Positions 51,933-61,842 are shown, counted from the first letter of the stretch. The stretch: DNA of 64,000 nucleotides from Candidatus Latescibacterota bacterium (GCA_022820485.1 JAJEFJ010000048.1:55889-119888); one strand, 5' to 3'. A program made the numbers and translations. The notes: a model not told the origin generated them from the letters alone.

Positions 51933-52724
51933 GTGAACGCCCCACAAACCCACAACCGCCAACCCATTCCCGGTATTAAAGATACACTCGCCATATCTAG
52001 CGGCAAGGGCGGCGTCGGCAAGTCCACGCTCTGCGCCAACTTGGCCGTGAGCTTGGCCGACCAAGGGCTACAGGTCGGCTTACTCGACGCCGACATCTAC
52101 GGCCCCAACATCCCGGGCCTAATCGGCTTAGAAGGCAAGCCAACCGCAGAGGACGGCCGCATCCAGCCCTTGACTGTGCACGGCCTCAAAGCCATTTCCA
52201 TGGGGCTGCTAATCGACTCGGGCACCCCGGTCGTGTGGCGCGGCCCCATGCTGGCCAAGATGATGCACCAATTCCTCTTCAACGTCACTTGGGGCGAGCT
52301 CGATTTGCTGCTCATAGACTTACCCCCCGGGACCGGAGACGTACAAATCACGCTGACCCAAGTAGCGCCCTTGACTGCTGCCTTGATCATCACCACGCCC
52401 TCGGCCATCGCCCTCGAAGATGTGCGTCGCGGCGTCGAGATGTTCCGCCAGACCGAGGTGCCCATCGTCGGCTTGGTCGAGAACATGAGCTATTTCCACT
52501 GCGACAACTGCGGCCATACCGACCCCATCTTCGGAGCCGGAGGAGGCCGCGCCACAGCCAGCCGCTTGGACATTCCCTATCTGGGCGAGATTCCACTCGA
52601 CCCCCTCGTCCGCAGCCAAGCCGACGCAGGGGAGCCGGTCGTCAAAACGCATCCCCATGCGGAGGGCAGTCAAGCCCTAGTCAACCTAGCCGCCGACATC
52701 GGCGCTTATTTCCAGCGCACATGA
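51933..52724 (+). CDS. mrp: Mrp/NBP35-type iron-sulfur carrier ATPase
   Basis: A protein of 263 residues. Start GTG 51933 follows CAGGAA and matches the usual N-terminus better than the open frame upstream. Motifs: SGKGGVGKSTLCANLAVS (deviant Walker A), LLDADIYGPNIPGLIGL, PVVWRGPMLAKMMHQFLFN, LLIDLPPGTGDVQITLTQ and the CxxC pair in FHCDNCGHTDPIFGAGGG, which holds the bridging Fe-S cluster in the dimer. The protein delivers Fe-S clusters or affects their assembly. The MIP18/DUF59 domain present in E. coli Mrp is missing; this is the short type. Its stop overlaps the start of the next gene (ATGA). Confidence 0.93.
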   Translation: MNAPQTHNRQPIPGIKDTLAISSGKGGVGKSTLCANLAVSLADQGLQVGLLDADIYGPNIPGLIGLEGKPTAEDGRIQPLTVHGLKAISMGLLIDSGTPVVWRGPMLAKMMHQFLFNVTWGELDLLLIDLPPGTGDVQITLTQVAPLTAALIITTPSAIALEDVRRGVEMFRQTEVPIVGLVENMSYFHCDNCGHTDPIFGAGGGRATASRLDIPYLGEIPLDPLVRSQADAGEPVVKTHPHAEGSQALVNLAADIGAYFQRT

Positions 52725-53731
52725 GTCGCGTCCAAATCGCCTGCGTCGGCGCTGGGTATTGGGGCAAAAACCTAGTGCGCGTCTTCCATGACCTGCCCGA
52801 CGTCCATCTGCGCCAAGTCTGCGACGCCAGCCCGGAAATCCGCAGCGCCATTCAGAGCCAGTACCCGGAAGTCCCAATCACCGCCAATTACGACGAGGTA
52901 CTCGGCGACGACGCGCTTGATGCCATAGTATTGGCCGTCCCGGCCGCCGAGCACTACGAATTGGCCCGCCGCGCCTTAGAGCGCGGCAAGCACGTGTACG
53001 TCGAAAAGCCCATGACCCTCGATGCCGCTACGTCGGCCCACTTGGTCGAATTAGCCGCAGAGCGAGACCGGGTGCTGATGGTCGGGCACCTGCTAAAGTA
53101 CCACCCAGCCGTACACATGCTGCATGATTTAGTGCAGGAAGGCGCACTAGGCGACTTGTATTATCTGTACTCCCAGCGCGTCAACTTGGGCATTGTCCGC
53201 AGCGACGAAAACGCCCTGTGGAGCTTGGCACCACACGACATCTCGGTCATCCTGTACCTGCTCGACCAAGAGCCAGACGCCGTTAGCGCCCGCGGCGAGT
53301 GCTATCTGCAACCCGACATCGAAGACGTGGTCTTTGCCAATTTGCACTTTGCCGATGGTAAAATGGCACAGATGCAGCTTTCTTGGCTCGACCCACACCG
53401 CATCCGCCGTCTGACCGTAGTCGGCAGCCGCAAGATGGCGGTGTTTGACGATGTGGAAAGCACGGAAAAGGTGCGCATCTACGACAAATCGGCCGAGCGG
53501 CCGCAATACGATTCTTATGGCGACTCCATCGCGCTGCGCTTTGGCGATGTCGTCATTCCGCGGCTGCAAATGGCCGAACCGCTCAAGCTAGAGTGCCAGC
53601 ATTTCGTCGAGTGCGTGCGCACTGGCCAAGCAGCCCGTAGCGATGGCCGCGACGGGCTGCGCGTCGTGCGGGTCTTGGAGGCCGCGCAGGAGTCGCTGCG
53701 CCAAGCCGGTGCCCCGGTGCCGCTACGCTAG
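52721..53731 (+). CDS. Gfo/Idh/MocA family oxidoreductase
   Basis: A protein of 336 residues starting at ATG 52721 in the mrp stop. The NAD(P) Rossmann fold starts IACVGAGYWGKNLVRVFHD, followed by DAIVLAVPAAEHYELARRAL and the family EKP motif HVYVEKPMTLDAATSAH. MVGHLLKYHPAVHMLHDLV and WSLAPHDISVILYLLDQEP contain the residues that define the substrate pocket (PHD). These enzymes oxidise or reduce sugars, often sugar nucleotides or inositols; UDP-N-acetylglucosamine 3-dehydrogenase-like members share the H-D-I-S pattern. The gene ends tail to tail with the M23 gene, overlapping it by four bases (53728-53731). Confidence 0.87.
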   Translation: MSRVQIACVGAGYWGKNLVRVFHDLPDVHLRQVCDASPEIRSAIQSQYPEVPITANYDEVLGDDALDAIVLAVPAAEHYELARRALERGKHVYVEKPMTLDAATSAHLVELAAERDRVLMVGHLLKYHPAVHMLHDLVQEGALGDLYYLYSQRVNLGIVRSDENALWSLAPHDISVILYLLDQEPDAVSARGECYLQPDIEDVVFANLHFADGKMAQMQLSWLDPHRIRRLTVVGSRKMAVFDDVESTEKVRIYDKSAERPQYDSYGDSIALRFGDVVIPRLQMAEPLKLECQHFVECVRTGQAARSDGRDGLRVVRVLEAAQESLRQAGAPVPLR

Positions 53732-55923
53732 CGCACGGTGAATTCCGAATGGACCTCGGCTTGGTTGCCGCTCATATCCCGCACCCTCAGCACTAGGCGG
53801 TGCGCACCCGGCGACAAATCTTCCAGCAAATGCCCGTACACGCGCCCAGCTTCTGGATCGTATTCAGCGATCAGCGGACGTCCGTCGAGCTCAAACTCAA
53901 TGTCTGTTTCCCGCCCAATGCCCGCGCCTTGGTCGCGCACTGCGCCGCGAATTTCCGGACGTGGGTCCACAACGGCCCCCTCAGCAGGCTGCAAACTGCT
54001 AATCTCAGGAGCTTCAAGGTCGGCCAACAGCGCATAGCGGCCCAAGCGACGCACCAAGGCCACGACCTGCCGAGCCTCAGCGTCCCATTCGTTGCTCACC
54101 AGCGACCACTTTTCAGCGGCAACCTCTCGGTAAATGCCCAGCTTTTCCGGCGGCAGTGTTTCCCGATCGTAGCGCAGGCGCAGTGCGACCTTGCGGTCAA
54201 AGCTAACCTCAGGCCCCAAGGCAAAAGCCGGACCAGCCGGCACTAGCGCAGTGGATACGCTCGGCTCAAAGGCCACGACCTGCGGAAAGAAAGGCGCGTA
54301 CGCGCTCGCCGCGGCAAAACCCAATTCGACTTCGCCGTTGGCATAGGTCAGCTTGGCTGCGGTACCCGGCTTCACGAGTTGCCGGTCGAGGACGACCTTT
54401 TGCACGGCGGCCTTTGGCGTCCGCAGCAAAACCGTCCCCGCTGCCGGATCATTCGGATCGAGCGGCACGGCGACTCGGAACTCGCGCAAGCCGGTCTGAC
54501 GGGGGCTAATATTAACGGTATCAACGCGGACCAAGGGCGACGCGCTGGGCACTCGTGCATAGCGCATCACGAGCTCCACGAAATCCGCGTGAGGACGGCG
54601 CTCCAAGGCAAAGGTCGGCACAGCGGCCCCGTCGTCGGGCAGGCGACAAACGGCAAAGGCTGCGGTACCCGCCGGATCCCTCGCCCGAATCCGCCAGTAG
54701 GAGGCATTCCGATGGATCTGCCACTTGAGCGGGCCAGAGCGGCTCTGCCGCCGATCGACGCGCCGCCAGTTCTCGCCATCGCGCGAGCTGGCCAATTCTA
54801 CTTCCACGAGCCGATTGTCTGCATCGGTCATCCGCGCCTCGATAAAAGTCCCATTCGCTTTCGCCACGATCCGCGCCCCGGCAATGACCGGCGGTTCAGC
54901 AACCACCAACCCGAAGCGCGCCCTGCTCTCGTTGCCATTGACATCCGCAACGACGACGACGACCTCGTGCCTCCCCCTGGCCAAGTTTAGGATGCCATCG
55001 CTAGGCCCCTCGTAGAATTCGAGGCGATTGCCCGGCAGGCGACACAAGTTGTAAAAGCGACCCACCCCACCCTTAAAAGCAGCCAGCGGCCGGTCCAAAT
55101 ACATCTGGTGCATATCGCCGTATCCGACCCGCTCGTAGCGCGCGGCAAAAACCAGTTCGCCGTCGATGTGCAATTCCGCGCGATAGGGGGCTAGTTTGTT
55201 GGGAGCCGCATCGGCGCGATCGTACATCAACGCGCTAATGCTCACCGGGCCGAGCACTTGCACGGGCCGCACTCCAATGAATTCTCCCCGGCTCGGCTGC
55301 CAGCGCAAATTCAGCACATAGGGATCGTGCCCTCCCTCGACTTGGGCATTGCGGCCATGCGGCGTGATAGCCACTCGCTGCAAGGTCGGCGCGACTGTAT
55401 CGGCGATGGCAAACCCGTGCAAGAGGGGATTGATCGCCACGTTATTTGCGTCGCGTAACTCTAGGTGCAAATGGGGAGGACCGGCTCCGCTTTCGCCACT
55501 CCACGCGATGACCGAGCCGCCGGTTACTGGAATTTCCCCCTCCTTGAAATACAAATCCACGCTGTAGCGTCCGCGCTGTTGCTGTGCTTGCTGCACGAGC
55601 TCGGCCATGGGCGCGGCAAATCCCTCCAGATGGGCATATACCACAAGGCGGCCATCGGCCAATTTTTGGTACAGCGCCCGGCCATAGCCCCAAGGCGAGG
55701 TGCGCACTCGCCAGATATAGCCGTCGGCTAGAGCCTGAACGGGGTGGCCGGTCTCGCCCCACGTCTTAAGATCTACACCAGCGTGAAAAGCGCGGGAACG
55801 CGATTCGCCGAAGGTGGAAGTCAGAGCCGGTGCAAGGCGCAGTGGCCAAGTGAAGCCCCCTTCTTGCGCACCGGCCGGCAGGGCCGCCACCAATAAGACC
55901 ATCCATTTAATCACATTAATCAT
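53728..55923 (-). CDS. M23 family metallopeptidase with long beta-rich C-terminus
   Basis: A protein of 731 residues with a signal peptide (VIKWMVLLVAALPAGAQEG). The M23/LytM domain spans about 30-170: TSTFGESRSRAFHAGVDLKT gives the first His and Asp, and GPPHLHLELRDANN gives the last HxH. The enzyme class cleaves peptide cross-links in peptidoglycan. The remaining 550 residues are several beta domains (NDPAAGTVLLRTPKAAVQ, SLQPAEGAVVDPRPEIRGAV) and the last resembles an Ig/CARDB-like module ending LSPGAHRLVLRVRDMSGN. These probably bind the wall or other proteins. It is translated two bases after the lpxH-like gene. Confidence 0.85.
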   Translation of the reverse strand: MINVIKWMVLLVAALPAGAQEGGFTWPLRLAPALTSTFGESRSRAFHAGVDLKTWGETGHPVQALADGYIWRVRTSPWGYGRALYQKLADGRLVVYAHLEGFAAPMAELVQQAQQQRGRYSVDLYFKEGEIPVTGGSVIAWSGESGAGPPHLHLELRDANNVAINPLLHGFAIADTVAPTLQRVAITPHGRNAQVEGGHDPYVLNLRWQPSRGEFIGVRPVQVLGPVSISALMYDRADAAPNKLAPYRAELHIDGELVFAARYERVGYGDMHQMYLDRPLAAFKGGVGRFYNLCRLPGNRLEFYEGPSDGILNLARGRHEVVVVVADVNGNESRARFGLVVAEPPVIAGARIVAKANGTFIEARMTDADNRLVEVELASSRDGENWRRVDRRQSRSGPLKWQIHRNASYWRIRARDPAGTAAFAVCRLPDDGAAVPTFALERRPHADFVELVMRYARVPSASPLVRVDTVNISPRQTGLREFRVAVPLDPNDPAAGTVLLRTPKAAVQKVVLDRQLVKPGTAAKLTYANGEVELGFAAASAYAPFFPQVVAFEPSVSTALVPAGPAFALGPEVSFDRKVALRLRYDRETLPPEKLGIYREVAAEKWSLVSNEWDAEARQVVALVRRLGRYALLADLEAPEISSLQPAEGAVVDPRPEIRGAVRDQGAGIGRETDIEFELDGRPLIAEYDPEAGRVYGHLLEDLSPGAHRLVLRVRDMSGNQAEVHSEFTVR

Positions 55924-55925
55924 AA

Positions 55926-56606
55926 TTAATCACAATCCCTGTCGTCCTCGTATGTATGTAGGGCCATGCGGTCCGGGGCCACTTCGAGAAAGTGAAAGGG
56001 TTTTTCGGTCCAAGCGCCGGTGTTGAAATAGCGCCGCCCCTGCCGCTCAATTGCCATGGCCGCGTGCGTATGCCCACAGACCACCGCTTCAACCCCCTCC
56101 TGCTGCGCCACGCGCAAGGCGTTGCGCGCCACGTGCTCGTTGAGCACCCGGTAGAGCAAAGGCCACTTCTTGGCGTACTCGGCCACATGGGCATCGCGCC
56201 CGCCGAGCCAGATGCGACAGCGGTGAAAGCGGCGAAAGACCCACTTAAACGCCGAATGCCGGGGCATCAGCCGATCGAGCCGATGGCCGTGAATTACGAG
56301 TAGCCGCCGGTCGAGCCGCCAGCTATCGACGAAGCGAATTTGCCCCGAATCAGCCAGCTTGAACTCGGCATCGCGATTGCCGTACACCCAGATTACGGGC
56401 CGGGATTGCGACTCGCCCACGAGGCGCTCCAGCACGGCCCGATGGGCATCGGGCAGAGCTTGGCCCGGCCTATCTATGACGTCGCCGTTGAGCACGAGCG
56501 GCACCCCTTTGGGCAAAGTATCCAACCAAGAAGAAAAGTGGCGATGGTGAAAGTAAGCCGATCCGAGGTGCAAATCGCTGACGACGAAGCAGCGTGTGAC
56601 GCACAT
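55926..56606 (-). CDS. lpxH: UDP-2,3-diacylglucosamine diphosphatase-like metallophosphoesterase (LpxH type)
   Basis: A protein of 226 residues, start ATG 56606 (MCVTRCFVVSDLHLGSAYFH). Metallophosphoesterase blocks are SDLHLG, LNGDVIDRPG, VYGNRDAEF, VIHGHRLDRL and CGHTHAAMA, with the GNRD version typical of LpxH and its relatives. LpxH removes UMP from UDP-2,3-diacylglucosamine in lipid A synthesis, which fits the Lpt genes in this window. LpxH itself is about 240 residues; related enzymes of other specificity exist, so the symbol is a best guess. The divergent RsmF-like gene starts at 56683; the two ends share a small repeat hairpin. Confidence 0.75.
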   Translation of the reverse strand: MCVTRCFVVSDLHLGSAYFHHRHFSSWLDTLPKGVPLVLNGDVIDRPGQALPDAHRAVLERLVGESQSRPVIWVYGNRDAEFKLADSGQIRFVDSWRLDRRLLVIHGHRLDRLMPRHSAFKWVFRRFHRCRIWLGGRDAHVAEYAKKWPLLYRVLNEHVARNALRVAQQEGVEAVVCGHTHAAMAIERQGRRYFNTGAWTEKPFHFLEVAPDRMALHTYEDDRDCD

Positions 56607-56630
56607 GCCTCTTGCTGTGTGGGTTATATT

Positions 56631-56666
56631 ATTAGGAATTCCCAGCCCCAATTTTCAATTCCTAAT
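56631..56666. repeat. AATTAGGAATT-type hairpin
   Basis: ATTAGGAATT (56631-56640) and AATTCCTAAT (56657-56666) are perfect 10-bp arms around a 16-base loop. The sequence belongs with the longer inverted repeat at 35021-35083. It lies between the divergent lpxH-like and RsmF-like genes. Confidence 0.8.
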
Positions 56667-56682
56667 TCCTGAAAGCTGCCCG

Positions 56683-58221
56683 ATGAATAAACAGACAACC
56701 CCATCTACGCGCAAAGCGTACGACCCGGATAAATTACAGGCCCTGCTCCAGTACCTCGGTCGCCTGCTGCCCAACGACGAAGAGCGTGCGGCCTTTTATC
56801 GGTGCTCGCACACGCCTCCCCCAGCTTCGCTGCGCTTGAACGCACTCCAAGCGCAAGCGCAGCACGTCCGGCCCCACCTACACCAGCGCGGCCAAAGCGT
56901 GCCTTGGTGCAGCGAGGGTTTCGCTTTGCCAGAGAGCGACACAAGCCTCGGCCAAACCATTGAACACGCCATGGGCGCGTACTACGTCCAAGCCAAAGCC
57001 CCCATGCTAGCCGTCGAGGTTCTGGCTCCTCAGCCCGGCGAGCGCGTCCTCGACCTGTGCGCCGCGCCAGGCGGCAAGGCCACCCAGATTGCCGCCCGCA
57101 TGCAAAACAGCGGCTTGCTGCTAGCCAATGAGCCCCAGCGCAAGCGCATGCCCGCTCTCGTGGGCAATTTGGAGCGCTGTGGAGTAGCCAATCACGTCTT
57201 GACCCAAGCCCGAGGGACCATGCTAACGCGCTACTTCCCCAACTTTTTCGACCGCATCCTCGTCGATGCACCGTGCTCGGGCGACGGCATCGTGCGCAAA
57301 GACCGGAACATGCTCACCTATTGGTCGCCGCAAGACGCCCAGCACCTCGCGCAACAACAGAAGGGCCTTTTGCGCGCCGCTTACCAGATGCTGCGCCCTG
57401 GCGGCACCCTAGTGTATTCGACCTGTTCGCTGTCGCTGGAGGAAAACGAAGAAGTACTCCTCGGGCTGTTGCGCCGTTATAAGGAAGACGTCGCTATCCT
57501 CCCCATCGCAGAGTTCGAAGGACCGCCGCTACCGGATAAACTAGCCGCCCAATTCCCAGCCGAATTCGCCCACTGCGTCCGCGTCTGGCCCCACCACCAC
57601 GACACCGAAGGGGCTTTTGTCGCTCGCCTCTCCAAACGCGCGCCAACGCCAAGCCTCGGAGACGCCCCTGATTGGAATACCTCGACGACCGAGCCTACTG
57701 CCGCCGAAGCCCAGCTCGCCATCAAAAATCGGTGGAACGGCACCCTGCCCTGCCCCTCGGACCAGATATTCACCCTCAGCAAGCGCCACCTGTGCCGACA
57801 ACCAGCGCTCGGCCCGGCGCTCCAAGAGCATCTGCCCTACTTCGTCCGCGGCGGCATGAAGGTGGCTCGCCTCCACAAAGGCTACCACTACCTAAGTCAA
57901 CAAACCGTCGCGCTGTGGGGACATCTCATGCAGGGACCCAGCATCGAGTTGAGCTGGCCTCAACTACAGGACTTGTTTGAGGGTCATCCACTCTACTGCG
58001 ACCCGCCTACGGACCTCAAAGGCGAAATTTTCTGCCGCTTTGGGCCGTGGACCGTCTGTCGCGCCATCGTCAAAGAGGAAGGCCGCCGGATCGAAGGTAT
58101 GCTGCCGCGCGCGTTGTTCCGCGCCCAGCTAGCGTCGCTTACTTCTTCCCTTCCGGCCCCTGCCAAGGCGGGAAGAGCTGGTGTTCGATCCGCAGCACGT
58201 TGCAAATGCGACCCGCAATAA
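56683..58221 (+). CDS. NOL1/NOP2/sun (RsmF-like) rRNA m5C methyltransferase
   Basis: A protein of 512 residues, start ATG 56683. It carries the NSUN methyltransferase core: VLDLCAAPGGKATQIAARMQ (SAM site), ILVDAPCSGDGIVRKDRNML (with the catalytic Cys) and LVYSTCSLSLEENEEVLLGL (second Cys), and YVQAKAPMLAVEVLAPQPGE before them. It methylates cytosine C5 in rRNA or tRNA. The C-terminal part (about 320-480) resembles the RsmF-type PUA-like extension: GMKVARLHKGYHY, LWGHLMQGPSIELSWPQLQD. The gene end overlaps the end of ubiX by 83 bases on the opposite strand. Confidence 0.86.
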   Translation: MNKQTTPSTRKAYDPDKLQALLQYLGRLLPNDEERAAFYRCSHTPPPASLRLNALQAQAQHVRPHLHQRGQSVPWCSEGFALPESDTSLGQTIEHAMGAYYVQAKAPMLAVEVLAPQPGERVLDLCAAPGGKATQIAARMQNSGLLLANEPQRKRMPALVGNLERCGVANHVLTQARGTMLTRYFPNFFDRILVDAPCSGDGIVRKDRNMLTYWSPQDAQHLAQQQKGLLRAAYQMLRPGGTLVYSTCSLSLEENEEVLLGLLRRYKEDVAILPIAEFEGPPLPDKLAAQFPAEFAHCVRVWPHHHDTEGAFVARLSKRAPTPSLGDAPDWNTSTTEPTAAEAQLAIKNRWNGTLPCPSDQIFTLSKRHLCRQPALGPALQEHLPYFVRGGMKVARLHKGYHYLSQQTVALWGHLMQGPSIELSWPQLQDLFEGHPLYCDPPTDLKGEIFCRFGPWTVCRAIVKEEGRRIEGMLPRALFRAQLASLTSSLPAPAKAGRAGVRSAARCKCDPQ

Positions 58222-58759
58222 AATCGCCCAAATCGTCAAAGGTCTGCGGCTTTTGGTAGAAGGCTGGCATGGCCGGTAGAATGATGGCCCCGGCCTCGGC
58301 CGCTGCCGTCATATTGCGCAACTGAATCAGGTTGAGCGGGGTCTCACGCACTACCAGCACTAGCGGCCGCCGCTCCTTGAGGCTGACATCGGCCGCTCGC
58401 TCAATCAGGCTCGCAGACGCCCCGCGGGCGATGCCGGACAGCGTCTTGACCGAACAAGGCACCACCACCATACCGTCGATGGCTACCGAACCACTGGCGA
58501 TGGGAGCCGCTAGGTCGCTGGCATTGTACTCGTGCAGTTCGCCCGCTTGGGTCTCCCCCCCGTAGCACCGCGTTATAAACGCTCGCAAGCTCTCCTTATC
58601 GGGACGGAAACCCAACTCTTCGACGAGCAGGTAGCGCCCGTATTTGGACAGGACCAGATGTACTTGGTGTCCGCCGATCAGCAGGGCGCGTAGCAAGCGA
58701 CCAGCGTAAAGCGCACCACTGGCCCCAGTGATGCCGACGACGACCTGCTTGCCGCTCAC
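58139..58759 (-). CDS. ubiX: Flavin prenyltransferase UbiX
   Basis: A protein of 206 residues starting at GTG 58759, behind AAAGGAG. UbiX attaches dimethylallyl phosphate to FMN to make prenylated FMN, the cofactor of UbiD decarboxylases. Motifs: [20 protein letters not shown] (Rossmann loop), [20 protein letters not shown] and [20 protein letters not shown]. The start overlaps the stop of the dehydratase gene (GTGA) and the end overlaps the RsmF-like gene. No ubiD is present in the window, so the cofactor is likely used elsewhere. Confidence 0.94.
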   Translation of the reverse strand: MSGKQVVVGITGASGALYAGRLLRALLIGGHQVHLVLSKYGRYLLVEELGFRPDKESLRAFITRCYGGETQAGELHEYNASDLAAPIASGSVAIDGMVVVPCSVKTLSGIARGASASLIERAADVSLKERRPLVLVVRETPLNLIQLRNMTAAAEAGAIILPAMPAFYQKPQTFDDLGDFIAGRICNVLRIEHQLFPPWQGPEGKK

Positions 58760-60738
58760 GACATCTCCTTTAGTGCCTTGCGACCCGCTTCGAGCGTGGC
58801 GACAATCGCGTCCACGTCATAGACGCAACCGCCCCAAGTGCCGCCGCCGACGTTTTGCAGCGCCGCCCACAGCTTAGTGTCGTCGGGCAGTTCCGCTTCG
58901 GGTGCAAGGTCGGGGCGCAAGGTGCGCTTGGCCAGCACCCGCTGACCTTCCTCTGCACCGAATTCCTCGCCTTCGCAACCGACCAAATCGATGCGCCCGC
59001 GCAGGTCGTGGCAGTCGATTTCAATGGCGATCAAATCGCCGTCTCGCAGCTTGCCGATGGGTCCGCCAGCTAGGGCCTCCGGGCCGATGTGCCCAATGCA
59101 AGGGCCAGAGGAAAACCCCGAAAACCGCGCGTCCGTCAGCAGCGCCACGCGCTTGCCAATATCCGTGTATTTGAGCGCGATCGTAACCTGCGCCACTTCC
59201 TCCATGCCCGTGCCCATCGGCCCACAGCTAATCATCACCAGCACATCGCCCGGCTCGATCTTGCCGTCCTTGATCGCGGCGATGGTGTCGCGTTCAGTGG
59301 TAAAAACCTTCGCCGGCCCTGTGTGCCGATAGATTCCCTGTGCGTCGAGCAGCGAAGCGTCGATGGCCGTGCTTTTGACGACCGCGCCCTCGGGCGAGAT
59401 GTTGCCGACCGGAAAGCAGATGGTGCTAGTCAAACCCTTAGAGCGGGCGCGATCGGCGTCCATAATCACATCGTCCGGATCCACCCCGTCTAGCTTTCGC
59501 AGTTTCTCGCGGAAGCGGTGACGGCGCGGTGCATCCTCCCACCAGTCGAGATTTTCGCCCAGCGTGCGGCCCGTAACCGTCATCACCCTCTCCTCCAACA
59601 GCCCCAAGCGACGCAGATGTAACATGACCTCCGGCACCCCACCGGCCAAAAAGGCGCGCACAGTAACGTGGAACTCCGGCCCGTTGGGCAGCACATCCAC
59701 TAAACGCGGCACCTCGCGATTGATCCGGTCCCAATCCTCCACCTCCGGCCGCTTCCGCCCAGCCGCGTGAGCAATAGCCGGCACGTGCAGGATCAAGTTC
59801 GTCGAACCGCCAAAGGCCGCGTGAACTACCATGGCGTTGTGCAGCGCCTGATCGGTGACCAACTCCTGCGAGCGAATGCCTGCGGCCTCCAGCGCCATCA
59901 GCGCCCGCGCCGAGCGCACGGCCATATCGTGCCAGACCGCTTCTCCCGAAGGAGCCAGCGCCGAATGCGGCAGCGACAGCCCCATCGCCTCGCCCACCAC
60001 CTGGGTCGTAGCCGCAGTCCCCAAAAACTGGCAGCCGCCCCCCGGCGTGGCGCAGGCGCGGCAGCCGAGCACCTGAAAGTCGTCAATATCCATCTCGCCC
60101 TGCGCCAGCCGCGACCCGGCGGACTGGATCTTGCCCGCATCCTCGCCTTCTTCCGGCGGCAGGGTCACTCCACCGGGCACGACAACGACCGGCAGGTCTG
60201 GCGTACCCGCTAGGGCAATGAGGATCGCCGGCAATCCCTTGTCGCAGGTGCCCACGCCCATCACGCCGCGCCGCGTTGGCAACGAGCGGATCAAGCGGCG
60301 CAAGATCACGGCCGCGTCGTTGCGGTACGGCAGGCTATCGAACATACCCGTCGTACCCTGCGTGCGGCCATCGCACGGGTCTGAGCAATAAGCGGCAAAG
60401 GGAATGCCGCCCCGGCGGTGGATTTCCTCGGCCGCGGCCTCCATCAGTAGGCCGATTTCCCAGTGGCCAGTGTGGAAGCCCAGCGCGATCGGCCGACCGT
60501 CCGGGGCGCGGATCCCACCCTGCGTGCTGACGATGAGGAACTCTCCCCGGCCCAACTCGTCGGGATTCCAGCCCATCCCCGCATTCTGGCTGTAGCCAAA
60601 GATGTGGCCGCTCGGCGCTTCTACTACTTGCTCTATGGTCAGCGGCAGCTTGCCGCTGGGGCCGGGCGCGCGGGTGCGGATTTGATAGATTTCGTCATCG
60701 GTCTCACCGACGATTTCTGCAAAGGAATCAGTATTCAT
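58756..60738 (-). CDS. IlvD/Edd family dehydratase, YjhG/YagF (D-xylonate dehydratase) type
   Basis: A protein of 660 residues. It matches the YjhG/YagF subgroup: an N-terminus [20 protein letters not shown] (absent from plain IlvD), [20 protein letters not shown], then Fe-S or metal ligands in [34 protein letters not shown] and [20 protein letters not shown]. Later [16 protein letters not shown] and the C-terminal [20 protein letters not shown] agree with the family. These enzymes dehydrate D-xylonate or similar sugar acids to 2-keto-3-deoxy acids. No sugar-acid uptake or aldolase genes are adjacent; ubiX is coupled to it at the stop. Confidence 0.9.
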   Translation of the reverse strand: MNTDSFAEIVGETDDEIYQIRTRAPGPSGKLPLTIEQVVEAPSGHIFGYSQNAGMGWNPDELGRGEFLIVSTQGGIRAPDGRPIALGFHTGHWEIGLLMEAAAEEIHRRGGIPFAAYCSDPCDGRTQGTTGMFDSLPYRNDAAVILRRLIRSLPTRRGVMGVGTCDKGLPAILIALAGTPDLPVVVVPGGVTLPPEEGEDAGKIQSAGSRLAQGEMDIDDFQVLGCRACATPGGGCQFLGTAATTQVVGEAMGLSLPHSALAPSGEAVWHDMAVRSARALMALEAAGIRSQELVTDQALHNAMVVHAAFGGSTNLILHVPAIAHAAGRKRPEVEDWDRINREVPRLVDVLPNGPEFHVTVRAFLAGGVPEVMLHLRRLGLLEERVMTVTGRTLGENLDWWEDAPRRHRFREKLRKLDGVDPDDVIMDADRARSKGLTSTICFPVGNISPEGAVVKSTAIDASLLDAQGIYRHTGPAKVFTTERDTIAAIKDGKIEPGDVLVMISCGPMGTGMEEVAQVTIALKYTDIGKRVALLTDARFSGFSSGPCIGHIGPEALAGGPIGKLRDGDLIAIEIDCHDLRGRIDLVGCEGEEFGAEEGQRVLAKRTLRPDLAPEAELPDDTKLWAALQNVGGGTWGGCVYDVDAIVATLEAGRKALKEMS

Positions 60739-60753
60739 ACTACCTCGTTTTCT

Positions 60754-61764
60754 TTACCAGCCCTCTTCGCGGACTTGGATTTTCTTTAGCAGAGGACGCC
60801 ACCAAGCTTCGTTGTCGCGGTACCAGTGGACCGTATCGCGGAAGCTCTCGGCAAAATTGACTTGCGGTTCCCAACCTAGCTGGGTGCGGATTTTGGTCGA
60901 ATCTAGTAGGTAACGCCGGTCGTGGCCGGGCCGATCATCGACGTAAGTTTTGTGCGCGGCGTCCATCCCCAGGGCGTCGAGGATCAGGTCGGCAATGGTT
61001 TCGACGTCTTTTTCAATGCCGCTGCCAACGTTGTACGTCTCGCCAATCCCGCCTTTTTTCAGCACGAGGTCGATGGCCCGGCAGTGATCGTCAACGTGGA
61101 GCCATTCGCGGCGATTCTGGCTTGATTTGTACAGCGGCATCTTCTGGCCGGTAAGCAGGCGAACGACGAAGAAGGGGATGACTTTCTCCGGGAATTGATA
61201 GGGGCCGAAATTGTTGGCGCAGTTCGACAGCGTCACGGGCAGGCCAAAGGTGTGGCCATAAGCGCGCACGGCTAGGTCGGCGGCGGCCTTGGCCGCGTTG
61301 TACGGGGTGCGCGGCCGGTAGGGCGATTCCTCGCTGAAGGACTCGTCCGCGTCGAGGGCCAAATCGCCGTACACTTCACAAGTGGAAATGTGGTGGAAGC
61401 GCGGCACTTGGGCATCGGCCGCGGCCTGCAACAGCTTTTGCGTCCCCACGACATTGGTCTGGAAAAAGGCCGAGGGATTGACAATGGCCAAGCTGTTGTG
61501 CGATTCCGCGGCAAAGTTGACCACGTAGTCGGGGCGGTGGACTTCGAAGAGGTGGCGGGTCAGATCGGCATTCTGAATATCGCCGCGGACAAAGGTGTAG
61601 CGGTCGCCGTAGTTTTCTTCCACGTCCTGCAGGCTGGCCAAGTTGCCGGCGTAGGTGAGCAGATCGTAGTTGACAATGCGGTCGTCGGGATAGGTCGATA
61701 GCCAGTAGCGAATGAAATTGGAGCCGATGAAACCGGCACCGCCGGTGACGAATAGGGTGGTCAT
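60754..61764 (-). CDS. rfbB: dTDP-glucose 4,6-dehydratase RfbB
   Basis: A protein of 336 residues. It is a SDR-type sugar nucleotide dehydratase: FVTGGAGFIGSNFIRYWLST (NAD loop), NFAAESHNSLAIVNPSAFFQ, TCEVYGDLALDADESFSEES, PYRPRTPYNAAKAAADLAVR with the YxxxK pair, SNCANNFGPYQFPEKVIPFF and EWLHVDDHCRAIDLVLKKGG. The reaction opens the path to dTDP-rhamnose and other 6-deoxysugars. The epimerase rfbC lies at 40388, so the pathway genes are scattered. It lies upstream of and 15 bases from the dehydratase start. Confidence 0.94.
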   Translation of the reverse strand: MTTLFVTGGAGFIGSNFIRYWLSTYPDDRIVNYDLLTYAGNLASLQDVEENYGDRYTFVRGDIQNADLTRHLFEVHRPDYVVNFAAESHNSLAIVNPSAFFQTNVVGTQKLLQAAADAQVPRFHHISTCEVYGDLALDADESFSEESPYRPRTPYNAAKAAADLAVRAYGHTFGLPVTLSNCANNFGPYQFPEKVIPFFVVRLLTGQKMPLYKSSQNRREWLHVDDHCRAIDLVLKKGGIGETYNVGSGIEKDVETIADLILDALGMDAAHKTYVDDRPGHDRRYLLDSTKIRTQLGWEPQVNFAESFRDTVHWYRDNEAWWRPLLKKIQVREEGW

Positions 61765-61842
61765 AGATGCTCTTGGTTAGGGATTGGGGACGTGGTCCGT
61801 CATTTAATATAACATTTGGGCAACTCGCAGCCGGAATTTCAG

